Source: Zizania palustris (taxonomy: Eukaryota > Streptophyta > Magnoliopsida > Poales > Poaceae). From it: a DNA stretch of 64,000 nucleotides. The stretch lies in assembly GCA_019279435.1 (NCBI GenBank), contig JAAALK010000285.1, positions 24,274,371 to 24,338,370 on the forward strand, in the 5' to 3' direction. A program made the position numbers and the translations under genes. Within the stretch, counting starts at the first letter, position 1, and every line of letters begins with the position of its first letter. The notes beneath the pieces were generated by a model. It did not search any database. It saw only the letters and a list, made by a program, of their open reading frames with translations, and was not told the origin of the DNA. Below are positions 43,391 to 53,980 of this stretch, in pieces.

Positions 43391-43409
43391 TTGGCGCCGT
43401 CCGTGGGGA
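43391..43409 (+). other. Primer-binding site of element C
   Basis: TTGGCGCCGTCCGTGGGGA, one base after the LTR end, typical of gypsy elements of this lineage. Confidence 0.85.
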
Positions 43410-43451
43410 ACTTAGTCCAAAAAACTTCGTTCTCTACCAACCTCTTGCATC

Positions 43452-46190
43452 ATGCCTCCTAAGCGGAGTGCACCTCGCAATCCCACTCGGAGGTCCTCTC
43501 GGATCTCCGGAGAGATACCCTTCGACACAGTTGAAGTCGGAGGGTCTTCGACTATCCCTCCACCTCAAACTCCGCAAGGGGCTTCTATCCCTCGAGGATA
43601 CGAGACCTCTCCACCAACCCCTTCTACACTCCGACCGCCCGGAGCCACTCTGCCACCCTCTATTCCGATCGGAACTGATCATACCAGTTCTCAAGACCCG
43701 GAAGGTCCTTCCGAAGGAGATGAAGATAGCCTTGGAGACATGGCCACTCAAATGGCCAATCTTCAAGCCGAGGTAGCAAGGTGGCGGCAAGAGGCTGCGA
43801 ACAGGCTTCGTCCTCAAGCCACCCCAGCTATCCCCGAAGTGCACGAAGACGACGATCTTGACTATCCCGAAGCCCCGGAGAACGCCTCTTACGACGATGA
43901 ATCTCCGTTGCATCCCGAGCTTCAGAAGATTCGCTTCAATCCGAAGTTTAAAACTTCGAAGCTCTGCAAGTATGCTGGAGACGAAGATCCCAGTGAGTTT
44001 GTGCGTTCTTATGCCCTAGCAATCGAAGCTAGTGGCGGAGACAGAGATACTATGGCGAAGTGCTTCCCGTTAGCCCTTGAAGGAGTGGCGTTGAGATGGT
44101 TCTGGTCTCTAAAACCAGGATCAATCACGTCATGGGTGCAGTTAAAGAAGAAGTTCATAAGTAACTTCCAGGGTACCTTCGTGCCCCCCATGTCGACAGG
44201 AAGCCTTTTCCAAGTGAAACAGCTCCCCGGAGAAACATTGAGGCAGTACTTCAAGCGCTTCGCTCACACGAAGTCGCAAATTCGGGGGCTGTCCACATCC
44301 TCGGTGGTTGATGCGGCTCGGGAAGGCGTCAGTCATAAAGGCCTTCTGGATAAATTGCATCGGAAGAGCATCACCACAGTATCACAGTTGATGTCGTACT
44401 TCGAGGAGTACTCGAAGTCAGAAGAAGGTTGGCTTCGGAGGGCTACTGCTACTTCGACAGTGTTGACAGAAGTTAAAGCAGAGGTGAAGACTTCGGCCTC
44501 GCCGCAAGAGCCAGTCCCCGAAGTACAACATGATAGAAGAAGAGGGCAAAAGCACCCTCGTTCTGAGGTCTTAAACATTGCACCCCCGCAGAAGTTTGCA
44601 CCAAGAGCTCCGCAGCCTGCAGGGAACAAGTCCGGCGGCTGGAGGCCGCCAGGGAAAACGGCTGGCAAAGGCCAGACCCTTTTTTGCTGTATTCACGGAG
44701 AGAACCGAAGCCATGCAACTGACACCTGCAAGGCTATTCTTACCCTTCGGGGAGAATACTTGGAGAGAACTTCGGGTCGAGGTAGTACCGACCGAAGTCC
44801 AGCAGCAGCAGTGCGCTCGGAGCCGGTCCAGGCTGTAGCGCGGATAGAAAATCTTGATGCTGCAAGGAATCCTCCGGTGGCCAACGTTATGCCGCCTCCG
44901 AAGCAAGAAGAAGGGCAAGATAGAGGAAAGAGAGTAGTTCTCCCTATCTCCGGAGGAGGTACCCTCGGAAGCATGTCCAAGAGACAGCGAAGAGAGTACG
45001 TTCGAGAAGTAGGCCACATTGGGACTTCGTCATCTGCAGCTGCAATGCCGGAGTGGTCTCATGTTCCAATATCTTTCTCTGCGGAGGATGCAGCTGGTAT
45101 CAAGTTCCCGCATGCAGATCCATTGGTTATCACTGCTGATATTGCCGGAACTGAAGTCCGAAGGGTGCTAATCGACGGAGGTAGCTCGGCAGATATCATA
45201 TTTGTACAAGCCTTCGATCAGTTATGCATTTCCCGGAAGCATCTTCTCCCAGCGGCTCGTCCTCTGCAAGGCTTTGCAGGACCTCCGCTAGATGCACTTG
45301 GCCAGATAGGCCTGGAAGTAACCTTCGGAGAAGGTTTACTAGCCCGAACTGAAGAAGTTATCTTTGATGTGGTGGATGCCCCGTATGCTTATAATGTTAT
45401 CTTTGGCCGAGGCATGTTGAATCAGTTCGGAGCTGTGGCGCATCACAATTACTTGTGCATGAAGATGCCCACACAATCAGGAGTTCTGACAGTCTTCGGA
45501 GATCAAGCCATAGCTCGGAGAGCAGAATATGGTCATGGTCCTCCTCTAGATCCGAGGCAAGTAAACAGTGTCCAAGAAAATGGAGAAATTTTTTCAGCCT
45601 CCTCCGAAGCTTCGAAGAAATCGTTTCCAAGACCAAGTCCCGAAGGAGAGATTGCAACGAAGATCATTGTCAAAGATGGTAAAGAATACACTTTTCAGTT
45701 TGGTAAAGATTTACCTCCCGAAGTTGCAACTTCCTTGGAAAAGGTTGTAGGAGAAAATTTGGATGTCTTCGCCTGGTCTGACGAAGATATCACCGGAGTC
45801 GATCGGGATATTATTGAGCACAGCTTGCTTGTAAACCCGAAGGCCCGGCCTGTTCGACAAGGGCTCCGGAAGATGTCCGCAGAGAGAGCTGCTCTAGCTA
45901 AGGACGAAGTTGAAAAACTGTTGAAGGCTGGGATTATCAGAGAAGTGGCCCATACTGAATGGTTAGCCAACCCAGTCTTCGTCAGGAAGAAGTCCTCCGG
46001 AAAGTGGCGCATGTGCATTGATTTCACATCCTTGAATAAAGCATGCCCACGTGACCCCTACCCCATGCCCCGAATTGATCAACTAGTTGACTCCACTGCA
46101 GGTTCGGAGTTACTAAGCTTCCTCGACGCGTATTCCGGATATCATCAAATATGGTTGAAGCGCGAAGATGAAATCAAACGAGCTTTGTAA
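43452..46190 (+). CDS. Element C gag, protease and N-terminal RT (frame broken at ~46187)
   Basis: 912 codons from ATG 43452. Gag: Pro/Ser-rich start, acidic helix (MATQMANLQAEVARWRQEAA, about 97-116), YDDESPLHPELQKIRFNPKF, capsid core FPLALEGVALRWFWSL and RQYFKRFAHTKSQIRG. A Cys/His segment CCIHGENRSHATDTC lies near residue 413. Aspartic protease RVLIDGGSSADIIFVQ (about 570-585). RT begins near 810: GIIREVAHTEWLANPVFVRK, WRMCIDFTSLNKACP and FLDAYSGYHQIW. A TAA at 46188-46190 ends the frame; the conserved RT text resumes one frame over at 46191-46235, consistent with one base lost in a T run. Gag and protease are fully open. Confidence 0.9.
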   Translation: MPPKRSAPRNPTRRSSRISGEIPFDTVEVGGSSTIPPPQTPQGASIPRGYETSPPTPSTLRPPGATLPPSIPIGTDHTSSQDPEGPSEGDEDSLGDMATQMANLQAEVARWRQEAANRLRPQATPAIPEVHEDDDLDYPEAPENASYDDESPLHPELQKIRFNPKFKTSKLCKYAGDEDPSEFVRSYALAIEASGGDRDTMAKCFPLALEGVALRWFWSLKPGSITSWVQLKKKFISNFQGTFVPPMSTGSLFQVKQLPGETLRQYFKRFAHTKSQIRGLSTSSVVDAAREGVSHKGLLDKLHRKSITTVSQLMSYFEEYSKSEEGWLRRATATSTVLTEVKAEVKTSASPQEPVPEVQHDRRRGQKHPRSEVLNIAPPQKFAPRAPQPAGNKSGGWRPPGKTAGKGQTLFCCIHGENRSHATDTCKAILTLRGEYLERTSGRGSTDRSPAAAVRSEPVQAVARIENLDAARNPPVANVMPPPKQEEGQDRGKRVVLPISGGGTLGSMSKRQRREYVREVGHIGTSSSAAAMPEWSHVPISFSAEDAAGIKFPHADPLVITADIAGTEVRRVLIDGGSSADIIFVQAFDQLCISRKHLLPAARPLQGFAGPPLDALGQIGLEVTFGEGLLARTEEVIFDVVDAPYAYNVIFGRGMLNQFGAVAHHNYLCMKMPTQSGVLTVFGDQAIARRAEYGHGPPLDPRQVNSVQENGEIFSASSEASKKSFPRPSPEGEIATKIIVKDGKEYTFQFGKDLPPEVATSLEKVVGENLDVFAWSDEDITGVDRDIIEHSLLVNPKARPVRQGLRKMSAERAALAKDEVEKLLKAGIIREVAHTEWLANPVFVRKKSSGKWRMCIDFTSLNKACPRDPYPMPRIDQLVDSTAGSELLSFLDAYSGYHQIWLKREDEIKRAL

Positions 46191-46850
46191 CTCCTTCGGG
46201 AGTCTTTTGCTATGTAAGAATGCCCTTTGGCCTAAGAAATGCCGGGGCTACTTTTTCAAGATTAGTTGCTAAGGCTCTAGGTCATCAACTAGGTCGCAAT
46301 GTGGAGGCCTATATGGATGATATTGTAATAAAGAGTGCTTTAAAGCACCAACATAGCCTAGACTTAGCAGAAACATTCAATAGCCTTCGGGCATGTGGCA
46401 TCCGCCTTAACCCCGAAAAATGTATATTCGGAGCTAAGGCTGGAAAGTTGTTAGGGTACTTAGTTTCAAGCAGGGGAATTGAAGCTAGCCCTACTCAAAT
46501 AACTGCGCTGCAGAAGATGGCTCCTCCGGAGAATATAAAGCAAGTGCAAAAGCTGACCGGACGTCTGGCCGCACTTAGCAGGTTTTTATCAAGGTCTGCG
46601 GAGAGAAGCTTGCCAATCTTTAAAGCTTTGAAAGGGTCCGAAGATTTTGCATGGACACCGGAGTGTCAGAAAAGCTTCGAAGATATTAAAGATTATCTCA
46701 GCAATCTTGCTACACTTACGGTGCCTATTGCGGACGAAACCCTACTTCTATATCTTGCAGCCACAGGCTCAGCAGTCAGCGCAGTCCTTGTCAGAGAAGC
46801 TGATATCAATGGGAAGTTGGTTCAAATCCTGTCTATTTTGTTTCCGAAGC
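46191..46850 (+). pseudogene. Element C RT palm, connection and first RNase H, second frame
   Basis: Starts with GVFCYVRMPFGLRNAGATFS just after the first break. The catalytic motif YMDDIVIKS is at about 46312-46338. LLGYLVSSRGIEASPTQI, LTGRLAALSRFLSRSAER, FAWTPECQKSFEDIK and YLAATGSAVSAVLVRE (RNase H start) follow. Near 46827 the text shifts frame again, from NGKLVQ to YFVSEALSGAKTRYSELEK, consistent with one base lost in an A run. Apart from the two shifts no residue looks damaged. Confidence 0.85.
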
Positions 46851-48846
46851 ATTGTCAGGAGCGAAGACAAGATACTCCGAACTTGAGAAGTTCGTTTATG
46901 CTCTGATAATGGCTTCGAGGAAGCTAAGACATTATTTTTTGGCTCACAATGTAATTGTACCAACTTCGTATCCTTTAGGAGATATGCTCCGAAGCAAAGA
47001 TTCCACTGGAAGAATTGGAAAGTGGGCAGTAGAACTAGCACCCTTCGGCATATCTTTCCTGGCAAGGACAGCTATCAAATCTCAAGTCCTGGCAGACTTC
47101 GTAGCAGAGTGGACTCCACCTGCGAAGTTGACTCCGGAGAAATCAGATGACGGAGTCTGGACTGTTTACTCCGATGGAGCTTTCCAAGCATCCGGAGCAG
47201 GTATTGGGGCAGTATTAATTTCTCCATCAGGACAAAGAGCAATGTACTCCGCAAGACTCAACTTTAAGTCTACCAATAATATAGCGGAGTACGAAGGAAT
47301 ATTATTGGGACTCCGGAAAGCACGTGCTCTAGGGGCTACAAGGATAATTATAAAAACAGATTCTCAGATAGTAGCAGGGCACGTAGACAAGAGTTTTCAA
47401 GTCCGACATCCACAGCTCGCAAAGTACTTAGAAGAAATTCGCAAGATCGAAGCACATTTCAAGGGTATTTCCATTCGGAGTATACCAAGAGCTGAAAACG
47501 TGCAAGCGGACATTTTAGCGAAGGCTGCTGCCGGAGCTGTGGATGTGCCTGACGAAGCTTTCTATGAGGAGCTCAATATGCCTTCGGTGCCACAAGTTGC
47601 TTCTGCAGAGATTCTCTGCATTCCTAGTGCAGATTGGAAAGATTCAATCATAGAACTCTTGCAAGGAGGAACGAATTTGCCCGAAGAGCCCCAATTGTCA
47701 AGGTTAAAGCTCAGAGCAAGAAACTATCAGTTAATCAACGGTATATTATACAAGGCCGGAGTATGTTCCCCTCTACTCCGATGTATATCTCAAGCCGAAG
47801 GCCAAGAAATTCTTCGAGAAATTCACGAAGGCCTTTGTGGAAGCCATTTAGCCCCTAGAGCTCTGGCAGGAAAAACACTTCGCCAGGGGCTTTATTGGCC
47901 CACAATAACAGCTGATGCGGAGAGCTTGGTCCGCACTTGCCAAGGATGTCAGTGGATGGGTCGACGGAGTCATCGCCCACCAACAGCTCTTCAAGTCATT
48001 GCTCCGGTATGGCCTATGGCCAGATGGGGTATGGATCTAATTGGTCCCTTTCCGTTAGCAAAGGGAAATCTGAAGTTCGCAGTGGTAGCCATTGAATATT
48101 TTTCTAAGTGGGTCGAAGCAGAGCCCTTAACAGCTATCACTTCGAATAATGTACAGAAATTCTTCTGGAAAAACATTATTTGCCGGTTCGGAGTGCCTAG
48201 ATATCTCACAGTTGATAATGGAACACAGTTCGACGCAGAACCCTTCAGGAAGTTTTGCAAAGACCTAGGCATTCAACTATGTTTTGCTGCAGTGAGACAT
48301 CCTCAGTCAAATGGAGCAGTTGAGCGAGCCAATGGAAATATCTTATCAGGGCTAAATCGAAGAATAGTAGGGTTGTCAAAGGGACTGTGGACCGAAGAGC
48401 TTCCGAAGATTCTGTGGTCCATTCGGACTACGCAAACAAGGTCCACAGGTTTTACTCCGTTCAGACTACTATTCGGAGATGAAGCTATGACTCCGACAGA
48501 GCTCAAAGGGGGGTCGTTTCGCAGCACCGAACCGGACATCGAAGAAGAAAGACAAGCTTCGTTAGATTTGTCAGAAGAAACAAGACTTCGGGCTGTAGCT
48601 AATTTATCAAAGTATCATCAGCAGACGAAGACTTGGTATGACCCGAAGGTTAAGCTCAGCGAGTTAAGACCGGGTCATCTTGTTCTACGAAGCATTATAG
48701 CACCAGGGAAGTTAGGCAATAAATGGGAAGGTCCATATCTAATCGTCCGCTCGGGGCGCCCTGGTTCATTTAAATTAGCTAATTTAGAAGGTGAAGAGTT
48801 AGCACATACTTGGCATGCGGAGCACCTAAAGCGATACTTCGCATAA
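46832..48846 (+). CDS. Element C RNase H, second (archaeal-type) RNase H and integrase
   Basis: The open frame (first ATG-like start 46852) continues the first RNase H (SEALSGAKTRYSELEKFVYA), then WTVYSDGAFQASGAGIGAVL, AEYEGILLGLRKARAL, IIKTDSQIVAGHV and RAENVQADILAKAA, a complete second RNase H as known in Tat elements. Integrase: zinc finger with HEGLCGSHLAPRAL and CQGCQWMG (about 47824-47958); core acidic residues in WGMDLIGPFP (about 48030), LTVDNGTQFDAE (about 48213) and SNGAVERANG (about 48312); then C-terminal GHLVLRSIIAPGKLGNKWEG and HTWHAEHLKRYFA. Stop at 48844-48846. AATAAA follows at 48884-48889. All catalytic landmarks are present. Confidence 0.9.
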
Positions 48847-48889
48847 GGGCTCCTTGTAATTCGTTTGTAATCACCTCTAAATTAATAAA

Positions 48890-49777
48890 GCATACACCCT
48901 GATAGTTGCCTTCCCCTTGACACTCCTAGTTTCCCGAGCGGACGCGCTGGGACGGAAGTCGATCGAGAGGGAAGTGTCATTAAGCTGGGCTGTATTTCCG
49001 GACTTCGTACCCTTAAAGTCGAAGCCTCCGGTGTGGTGGCTGAAATCCATCCGGAGCCCAAGCTGATACCTTGTAGGCATCCGTAAAAGAGCCAATACCA
49101 CATTCTACGGAGTCCAAGCTTCGGCTGGTAGACTTCCGTAAAAAGAGCCGAAGGTGGCCAAAATCTGCGGAGTCCAAGCTGCAGCTTGTCAGACTTCCGT
49201 AAAAAGAGCCGAAGGTGGCCAAATTCTGCGAAGTCCAAGCTCCGGCTGGTAGACTTCTGCAAAAAAGAGCCCAAGTGGCCAAATTCTGCGAAGTCCAAGC
49301 TCCGGCTGGTAGACTTCTGCAAAAATAGCCGAAGGTGGCTACAATTTCTGCGAAATCCAAGCTCCGGCTGGTAGATTTCTGCACAAAACAGCCGAAGGTG
49401 GCTAAAGCAAAACAGCATTTAAGCCATGAGCTTCGAATGACTGTTCATATGCGTCCAAAAGTGACAAAAATTTTTAAGACACTAAAGTGTCCTCGAAGTT
49501 ATCTCAATTGATTTCTTTCGTGAAATAAACAAAGGTATCAAGTTAACATTCTTCTGACTACAAATAGTCGAAGACATCTCATAAAGATTTCAAAAGATCT
49601 TTAAAAATGACAGAGGGGCTCCGAACCCCCAAAAAATTGTACTCCGAAGTTTTTTCTTTGCGCATAACCATCTTCGAATACAGTTCGAAGTTGCTTATAC
49701 CCAAAGAGGGGCTAGTAAATATGGAGACAATTTTAAATCGGCATTCATTATCAAAACAAATGTATTTACAAATTACA
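48890..49777. other. Element C intergenic region between convergent genes
   Basis: Apart from the tandem repeat there is no gene. The sense pol ends at 48846 and the antisense gene ends at 49778, so transcripts from both strands converge here. AT-rich from 49420. Confidence 0.6.
49037..49405 (+). repeat. Tandem repeat in the 3' region of element C
   Basis: About six copies of a 60-62-bp unit built on TCCAAGCTCCGGCTGGTAGA, CTTCTGCAAAAA and GCCGAAGGTGGCC. The first copy is degenerate; the two around 49220-49340 are nearly identical. It lies between the stop of sense pol and the end of the antisense gene. Such repeats in Tat 3' regions are known as a source of satellites. Confidence 0.85.
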
Positions 49778-52700
49778 TCATGAAAAATTGGTATCTATAC
49801 CAAGAAGGAATCGGAGACCTCTTCGGTCCCGAGAGCTAGGGGTGGAACGACTAGTTCCAACATCGGAAGTTCTAAGAACTTTGCGTTTAACTCTCTTCCT
49901 CCCCTTCGAAGCTCTAAAATCCTTCTGTTCTTGTTGAAGCTCGGCCCAAGTTCGAAGCCGCTCAGGGCTTCTCTCCCAGCTTCTAAGATCTTCAGATCTT
50001 TTATTTTGGGCTTCACCTTCGTCTTCGGACCAATTAGTGTCTTCAGAAGACGAGGTGTTTGCGTCGCTCTCTTTATCTTCCTCTTTAATATAAGACATTA
50101 TGTCTTTGATTACTTCGGGCGCAATAACGCCGGAGTCATCACGAGGGATAAGGAATCGAGGACGTTTATAACTCTTGAGAAGTTCGAAGGTGTTCCATAG
50201 TGAGCGAAGTTCGCTATTAAGTTCTAACACTTCGACATCTTCCACAAGAGGCAAAGCCTAAAAATATGACAAACAAGATTTTCATTGATAAAAATTTACA
50301 AACATTAGCTTTACATAATCAAAAATCCTAAAAAATCCTAAACCTGCGGATTCGGAGGAGGCTGACTGCTCGAAGCTTGGCTCCGAACTTGCTTTTGGCG
50401 TTGGCCTTCGTCAATCCAAGCCTTGATCGCACTTCGACCTTCGGCTCTCCATGAAGTCTGGAAGGCTCGCCAAGCAATAGCTACACCTTCGGAAGGTTTT
50501 AAAAGTCGGTCGTCGTCGAAGATGATGGAGCCCTGTGCGCTCGGAGTAATCGATCGGCCCAAATCCTCGTAGTAGCGAAGTATTCCGAGGGCAGACACTT
50601 GTCCGGAGAGTTCTCCATAACGTATGCCTGCCGTCTTCATTTGCTTCGCTGCTCCTTGGATCCTCTTTAGCCGGCGCAGCAGAGTTACATTGTCATCCGA
50701 AGGTAGTGATCCAGTAGTACCGAAGTACTCCAAGACACCTAACATTTGTTCAATGACCTCCGAAGCCACCTTCTCCGACTTAACCTTTTCTTCAACAAGC
50801 ATATCCTTAGCCGAAGTTGTTTCAGTTAAAATTCCGGAGATTCTTGCATTCTCCGTAGCCAAAGCATTCTTTTGAGTTAGGAGCTGGCCAGCCTCTTCTT
50901 GCAGCCTTACAAGTGCGGAGTCCTTCGCAGCATCCTCCGTCCGCAGTCTCTCAATCTCCGCTCGAAGCACAACTCTTTCTGCTTCGAGCTCTTTTCTTGC
51001 AGCTTCCAAGCTCTGCCTAGCCCTTCGCTCTGCTATTATCACGTTGTCCATTTGAGATACTCGACCTTCGGAGAAGTTAAGATTTCTTTGAAGAGTTTCG
51101 TTCTCTTCCCGAAGTTGAGCAATTTCGTTTTCATTCGACAAAGCTGCAGCGCGGGCTAAGACTGCTTGCTAAGAAAAAGAAAAACGAGAATAAGAAATTA
51201 TTCATATATAATTCATTATTTGGTTCGAAGATGCTTTATACCTGATAAGCTGCTCTTTCCACAGCAAGGCTAAGCTCCGAACCCTTCACTCTACTTAAGC
51301 GGGCTACCAGTTCTGTTTCCCCGACTTGGCGACTGGCTGCACCCAAAGGTTTAACCAAAGTCCCAAGTCCGGTTTTCTCCTCCAAAAAAGGAGTTATGAG
51401 AGGAATTAATTTCGAAGCTTTCTGGTCAGCCCTGCTTAGCGAAGGTCCGGAGGTCTCTTCCGAGACCCTTGGAACTTCAGAAGATGGCCCCCCCTCAGTC
51501 GATTCACTTTCGTCCATTGACTCAGATGAAGTCGATCCTTGAGCTGGGAGGGGCTCGATGTGTCTTTTCCCTCTTCCAGGCCCCGGTAGAGCAACTCCCG
51601 GTTGCGGCCCCGAAGCTGTCGAAGGTCTTAGAGTTGTATCTTCGAGGGATACTTCGACAGCAGGAGGCTCTGAAAAAAACCAAAAATATTACACATTGTA
51701 TAATTTTGCAGAAATTGATAAGAATTAAGCAAAATTTACCTTCGATATTCTCTGGAATATCAAGCACCGGGCTGATCGGAGGATCATAAGTGTAGTCCTC
51801 ATCCGAATCAGCCGTTAAATCTTGGGCTACAGGAGCATCGTCCTGAAGAGCCCTTGTTACTTCTTCAAGAATCGAAGCCATAGTGACTTCGACTCCCTCT
51901 TCATCCGCAGGCACTCCGGCCTGAGTTGTGTCTTCCTGAACTACCGAAGTCATTGGTTGATCAACATTGTTTCCTGACTCCGGTATGTTCGCAGGCACTT
52001 CGGCCTCATCCACACCCATAGGGGCTTCACTTTGATCCTCTTGGGTATCCGGAGCTCTTGTTTCTTCGATGTTGGCTCGAGGCTCCGGAATACCTGCAGT
52101 ATCTTCGATGTGAATATTTCGTTGAACTGCATCTTCATCAATTAATTTTACTAATAAAATACCTTCGTCTTCTTTGGAGCTAGAACCCGAAGCTCTTGAG
52201 CTCGAAGGTGCGAGTTTCTTCGGCTTCCGAGCCACTTTCTTCGTCGGAGTCTTTGCGGAGCTCGAAGCTCCGGCTTCGGCTACTCTTTTCCTGGGTCCTT
52301 TTTCTTGAGGCACCCAGTCCATCAGAGGGGGCGGAGTTAACTCCAACATTCCCCATACTCTATTAAAACGCTCCCAACTTCCGACTAATTTGATTCGCCA
52401 TTCCTTTTCTGACGGAGTTGGAGCACCCAAGATCTTCTCCGAAGCCCTTATAATTTGCTCCGAAGTAATAGGGGCTGAAGAAGCTATATAAAAAATAACT
52501 CAAGTTAATCTTTCTTCGAAGTAAATATGTATTATGCATGTTGGTTTCGAAGTTACCTGCAGGGCTCGAAGTATAGTTTATCTTGCGGAGACCGCCTTCC
52601 GAGTCATCTTCGAAGGCGATAGGCCAGTTGGCCATCAACGGAGAAATTTGAAGTCCGATGAACTCTTCGGCTAAGTCCCGCATGCTCAACCTTTTGCTGA

Positions 52701-53502
52701 TTTTTTGAAGCAAGTTGAGGCGAGCTTCGAGTTGACCTTCGTCAGGCTGCACTAAGGCTTCCTTCCGGAACTGTATTTCCTTGAGGGGACCGGCCAGAGG
52801 ATTACCCACTCCAACTTCGGCATAAAACCACCTTAGCACCCAATCGGTGTACCATCTGGCATTGGTGGCCTTAGCAGGAAACTGAAGGGCGTATTCATCT
52901 CGGAGCCTAAAGTTGATGCTACCGAAGGATACCACTACTTTTTCACCTCCAGGGCCTACAAAGGTTTTTGGTTGGCATGTAGCCCTATGTAATGCAGCGA
53001 AGATCTCTGCCCTTCCTTCACACCCTTCGGCCCTCAGCGCCCATTCGAAGATAGCCAGTCTAGCTACCGCATTCGGAGATAATTGGGGGAGGGTTACGTG
53101 GAACAGATTCAGTACCTCCGCCAGGAAGTCCACTGCAGGAAGGCCCAAGCCAGCTTCGAAGAAGGCTTCGAATACCACTACCTCTCCGGGCCTTGGCGCT
53201 GGAATCATCTCTTTGCCTGGCTTCCGAATCATAACTCCGTTACTGATTCTTCCTCCCACTGCGATTGCCAGTGACTCTCTTTTGCAGGTAGAAGCCCCCA
53301 ACTGGAAAGACTGATCCAAATACTTTGTCGATGGCGGGCACAGACCTTGGTCTTCGGCGATTTGGGGATTTCTCCCCCCTGCCGCCATGGACATTGCCGC
53401 CTGCCTCGAAGATGTCGCCGTCAATGTTGCCGCCGCTGCTGCTGCGGCTGCCTGCTGCTGAGCCAAGGTCGAAGGCGGCGCGGATCCTTTGGTCTTCACC
53501 AT
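49778..53502 (-). CDS. Element C antisense five-exon gene, 'gypsy-type transposon' (PF04195-like) protein with coiled coil
   Basis: Exons on the minus strand: 53502-52557, 52483-51740, 51669-51242, 51168-50344 and 50257-49778. Introns are 73, 70, 73 and 86 bp, all GT-AG and AT-rich. Exon lengths (946, 744, 428, 825, 480) total 3423, exactly 1141 codons with the stop, and every junction keeps phase. The protein (1140 aa) has an Ala-rich start, then a domain near residues 105-260 (PRPGEVVVFEAFFEAGLGLP, LNLFHVTLPQLSPNAVARLA) that I match to PF04195, the 'putative gypsy type transposon' domain. An acidic, Ser-rich middle and a coiled coil in exon 4 (AQLREENETLQRNLNFSEGR) follow, then a charged tail. 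Function is unknown; the family is linked to Tat elements and lies opposite gag-pol. Confidence 0.85.
50344..51168 (-). CDS. Antisense gene exon 4 (coiled coil)
   Basis: 825 bp beginning CAAGCAGTC after TTTCTTAG and ending CCGCAG|GTTTAG. Encodes a long heptad-rich stretch (RQSLEAARKELEAERVVLRA, AKDMLVEEKVKSEKVASEVI) followed by a compact part (YGELSGQVSALGILRYYEDL). Suggests self-association. Confidence 0.8.
52557..53502 (-). CDS. Antisense gene exon 1 (domain-bearing)
   Basis: 946 bp from ATG 53502-53500 (MVKTKGSAPPSTLAQQQAAA). Bears the conserved domain and WYTDWVLRWFYAEVGVGNPL and EGQLEARLNLLQKIS. Ends GCAG|GTAACT with phase 1. Reading on past the donor gives a further open stretch that ends unrelated to exon 2. 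Confidence 0.85.
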
Positions 53503-53980
53503 CGCGATTGCCGGATCAACTTGAGAGAACGGGAACTAGGGCTCAAGAACTCGAGAACTAGGGCTCAAGAACTCAAGAACTCAAAAGGCTTTTTACTGGG
53601 AGCGAGCGGTGAAAAGGTAATCGAGTAAGTTCCAGAGTTCTTTATTTATAACCCAAAACTTTCCGTTTGTTACCGTTTGGGCTCTGCCCTTTCGCATTCC
53701 CGCTTGTTATTTTCCTCCGAAAATGACGCCTCATATAACTCCGTTAGAAACAGAAACTAACGGTTATATTTTCTAAGTCTAAAAAGACTTTCGAACTTCC
53801 TGAGTCAGTTCTAAGATAGTTTGAAAAGTAATTACCTTATGACTGATTCGAAGTTCATATCTTCATGTATTTCGGAGATAAAACAAAAATCAATAACCCC
53901 TATGATTGGTTATCTTTTCTTTTCGTATACTGCTCTCCTAACGTTACAGGTCGAACGGAGAAGCGTATTCGAGGGGCTAC
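53503..53980. other. Antisense promoter region and polypurine tract of element C
   Basis: No gene. Contains direct repeats GAACTAGGGCTCAAGAACTC near 53530-53570 in the antisense leader. The polypurine tract CGAGGGGCTAC (53970-53980) directly precedes the 3' LTR. Confidence 0.55.
53644..53651 (-). promoter_or_regulatory. TATA box of the antisense gene
   Basis: TATAAATA on the minus strand, about 140 bp before the antisense ATG, suitable for a transcript with a leader of roughly 110 bases. It lies inside element C but outside the LTR, so the gene would have its own promoter. Confidence 0.55.

Noticed and set aside
49037..49405. CRISPR-like regular repeats
   Set aside because: Units are contiguous tandem repeats without unique spacers, in plant DNA.
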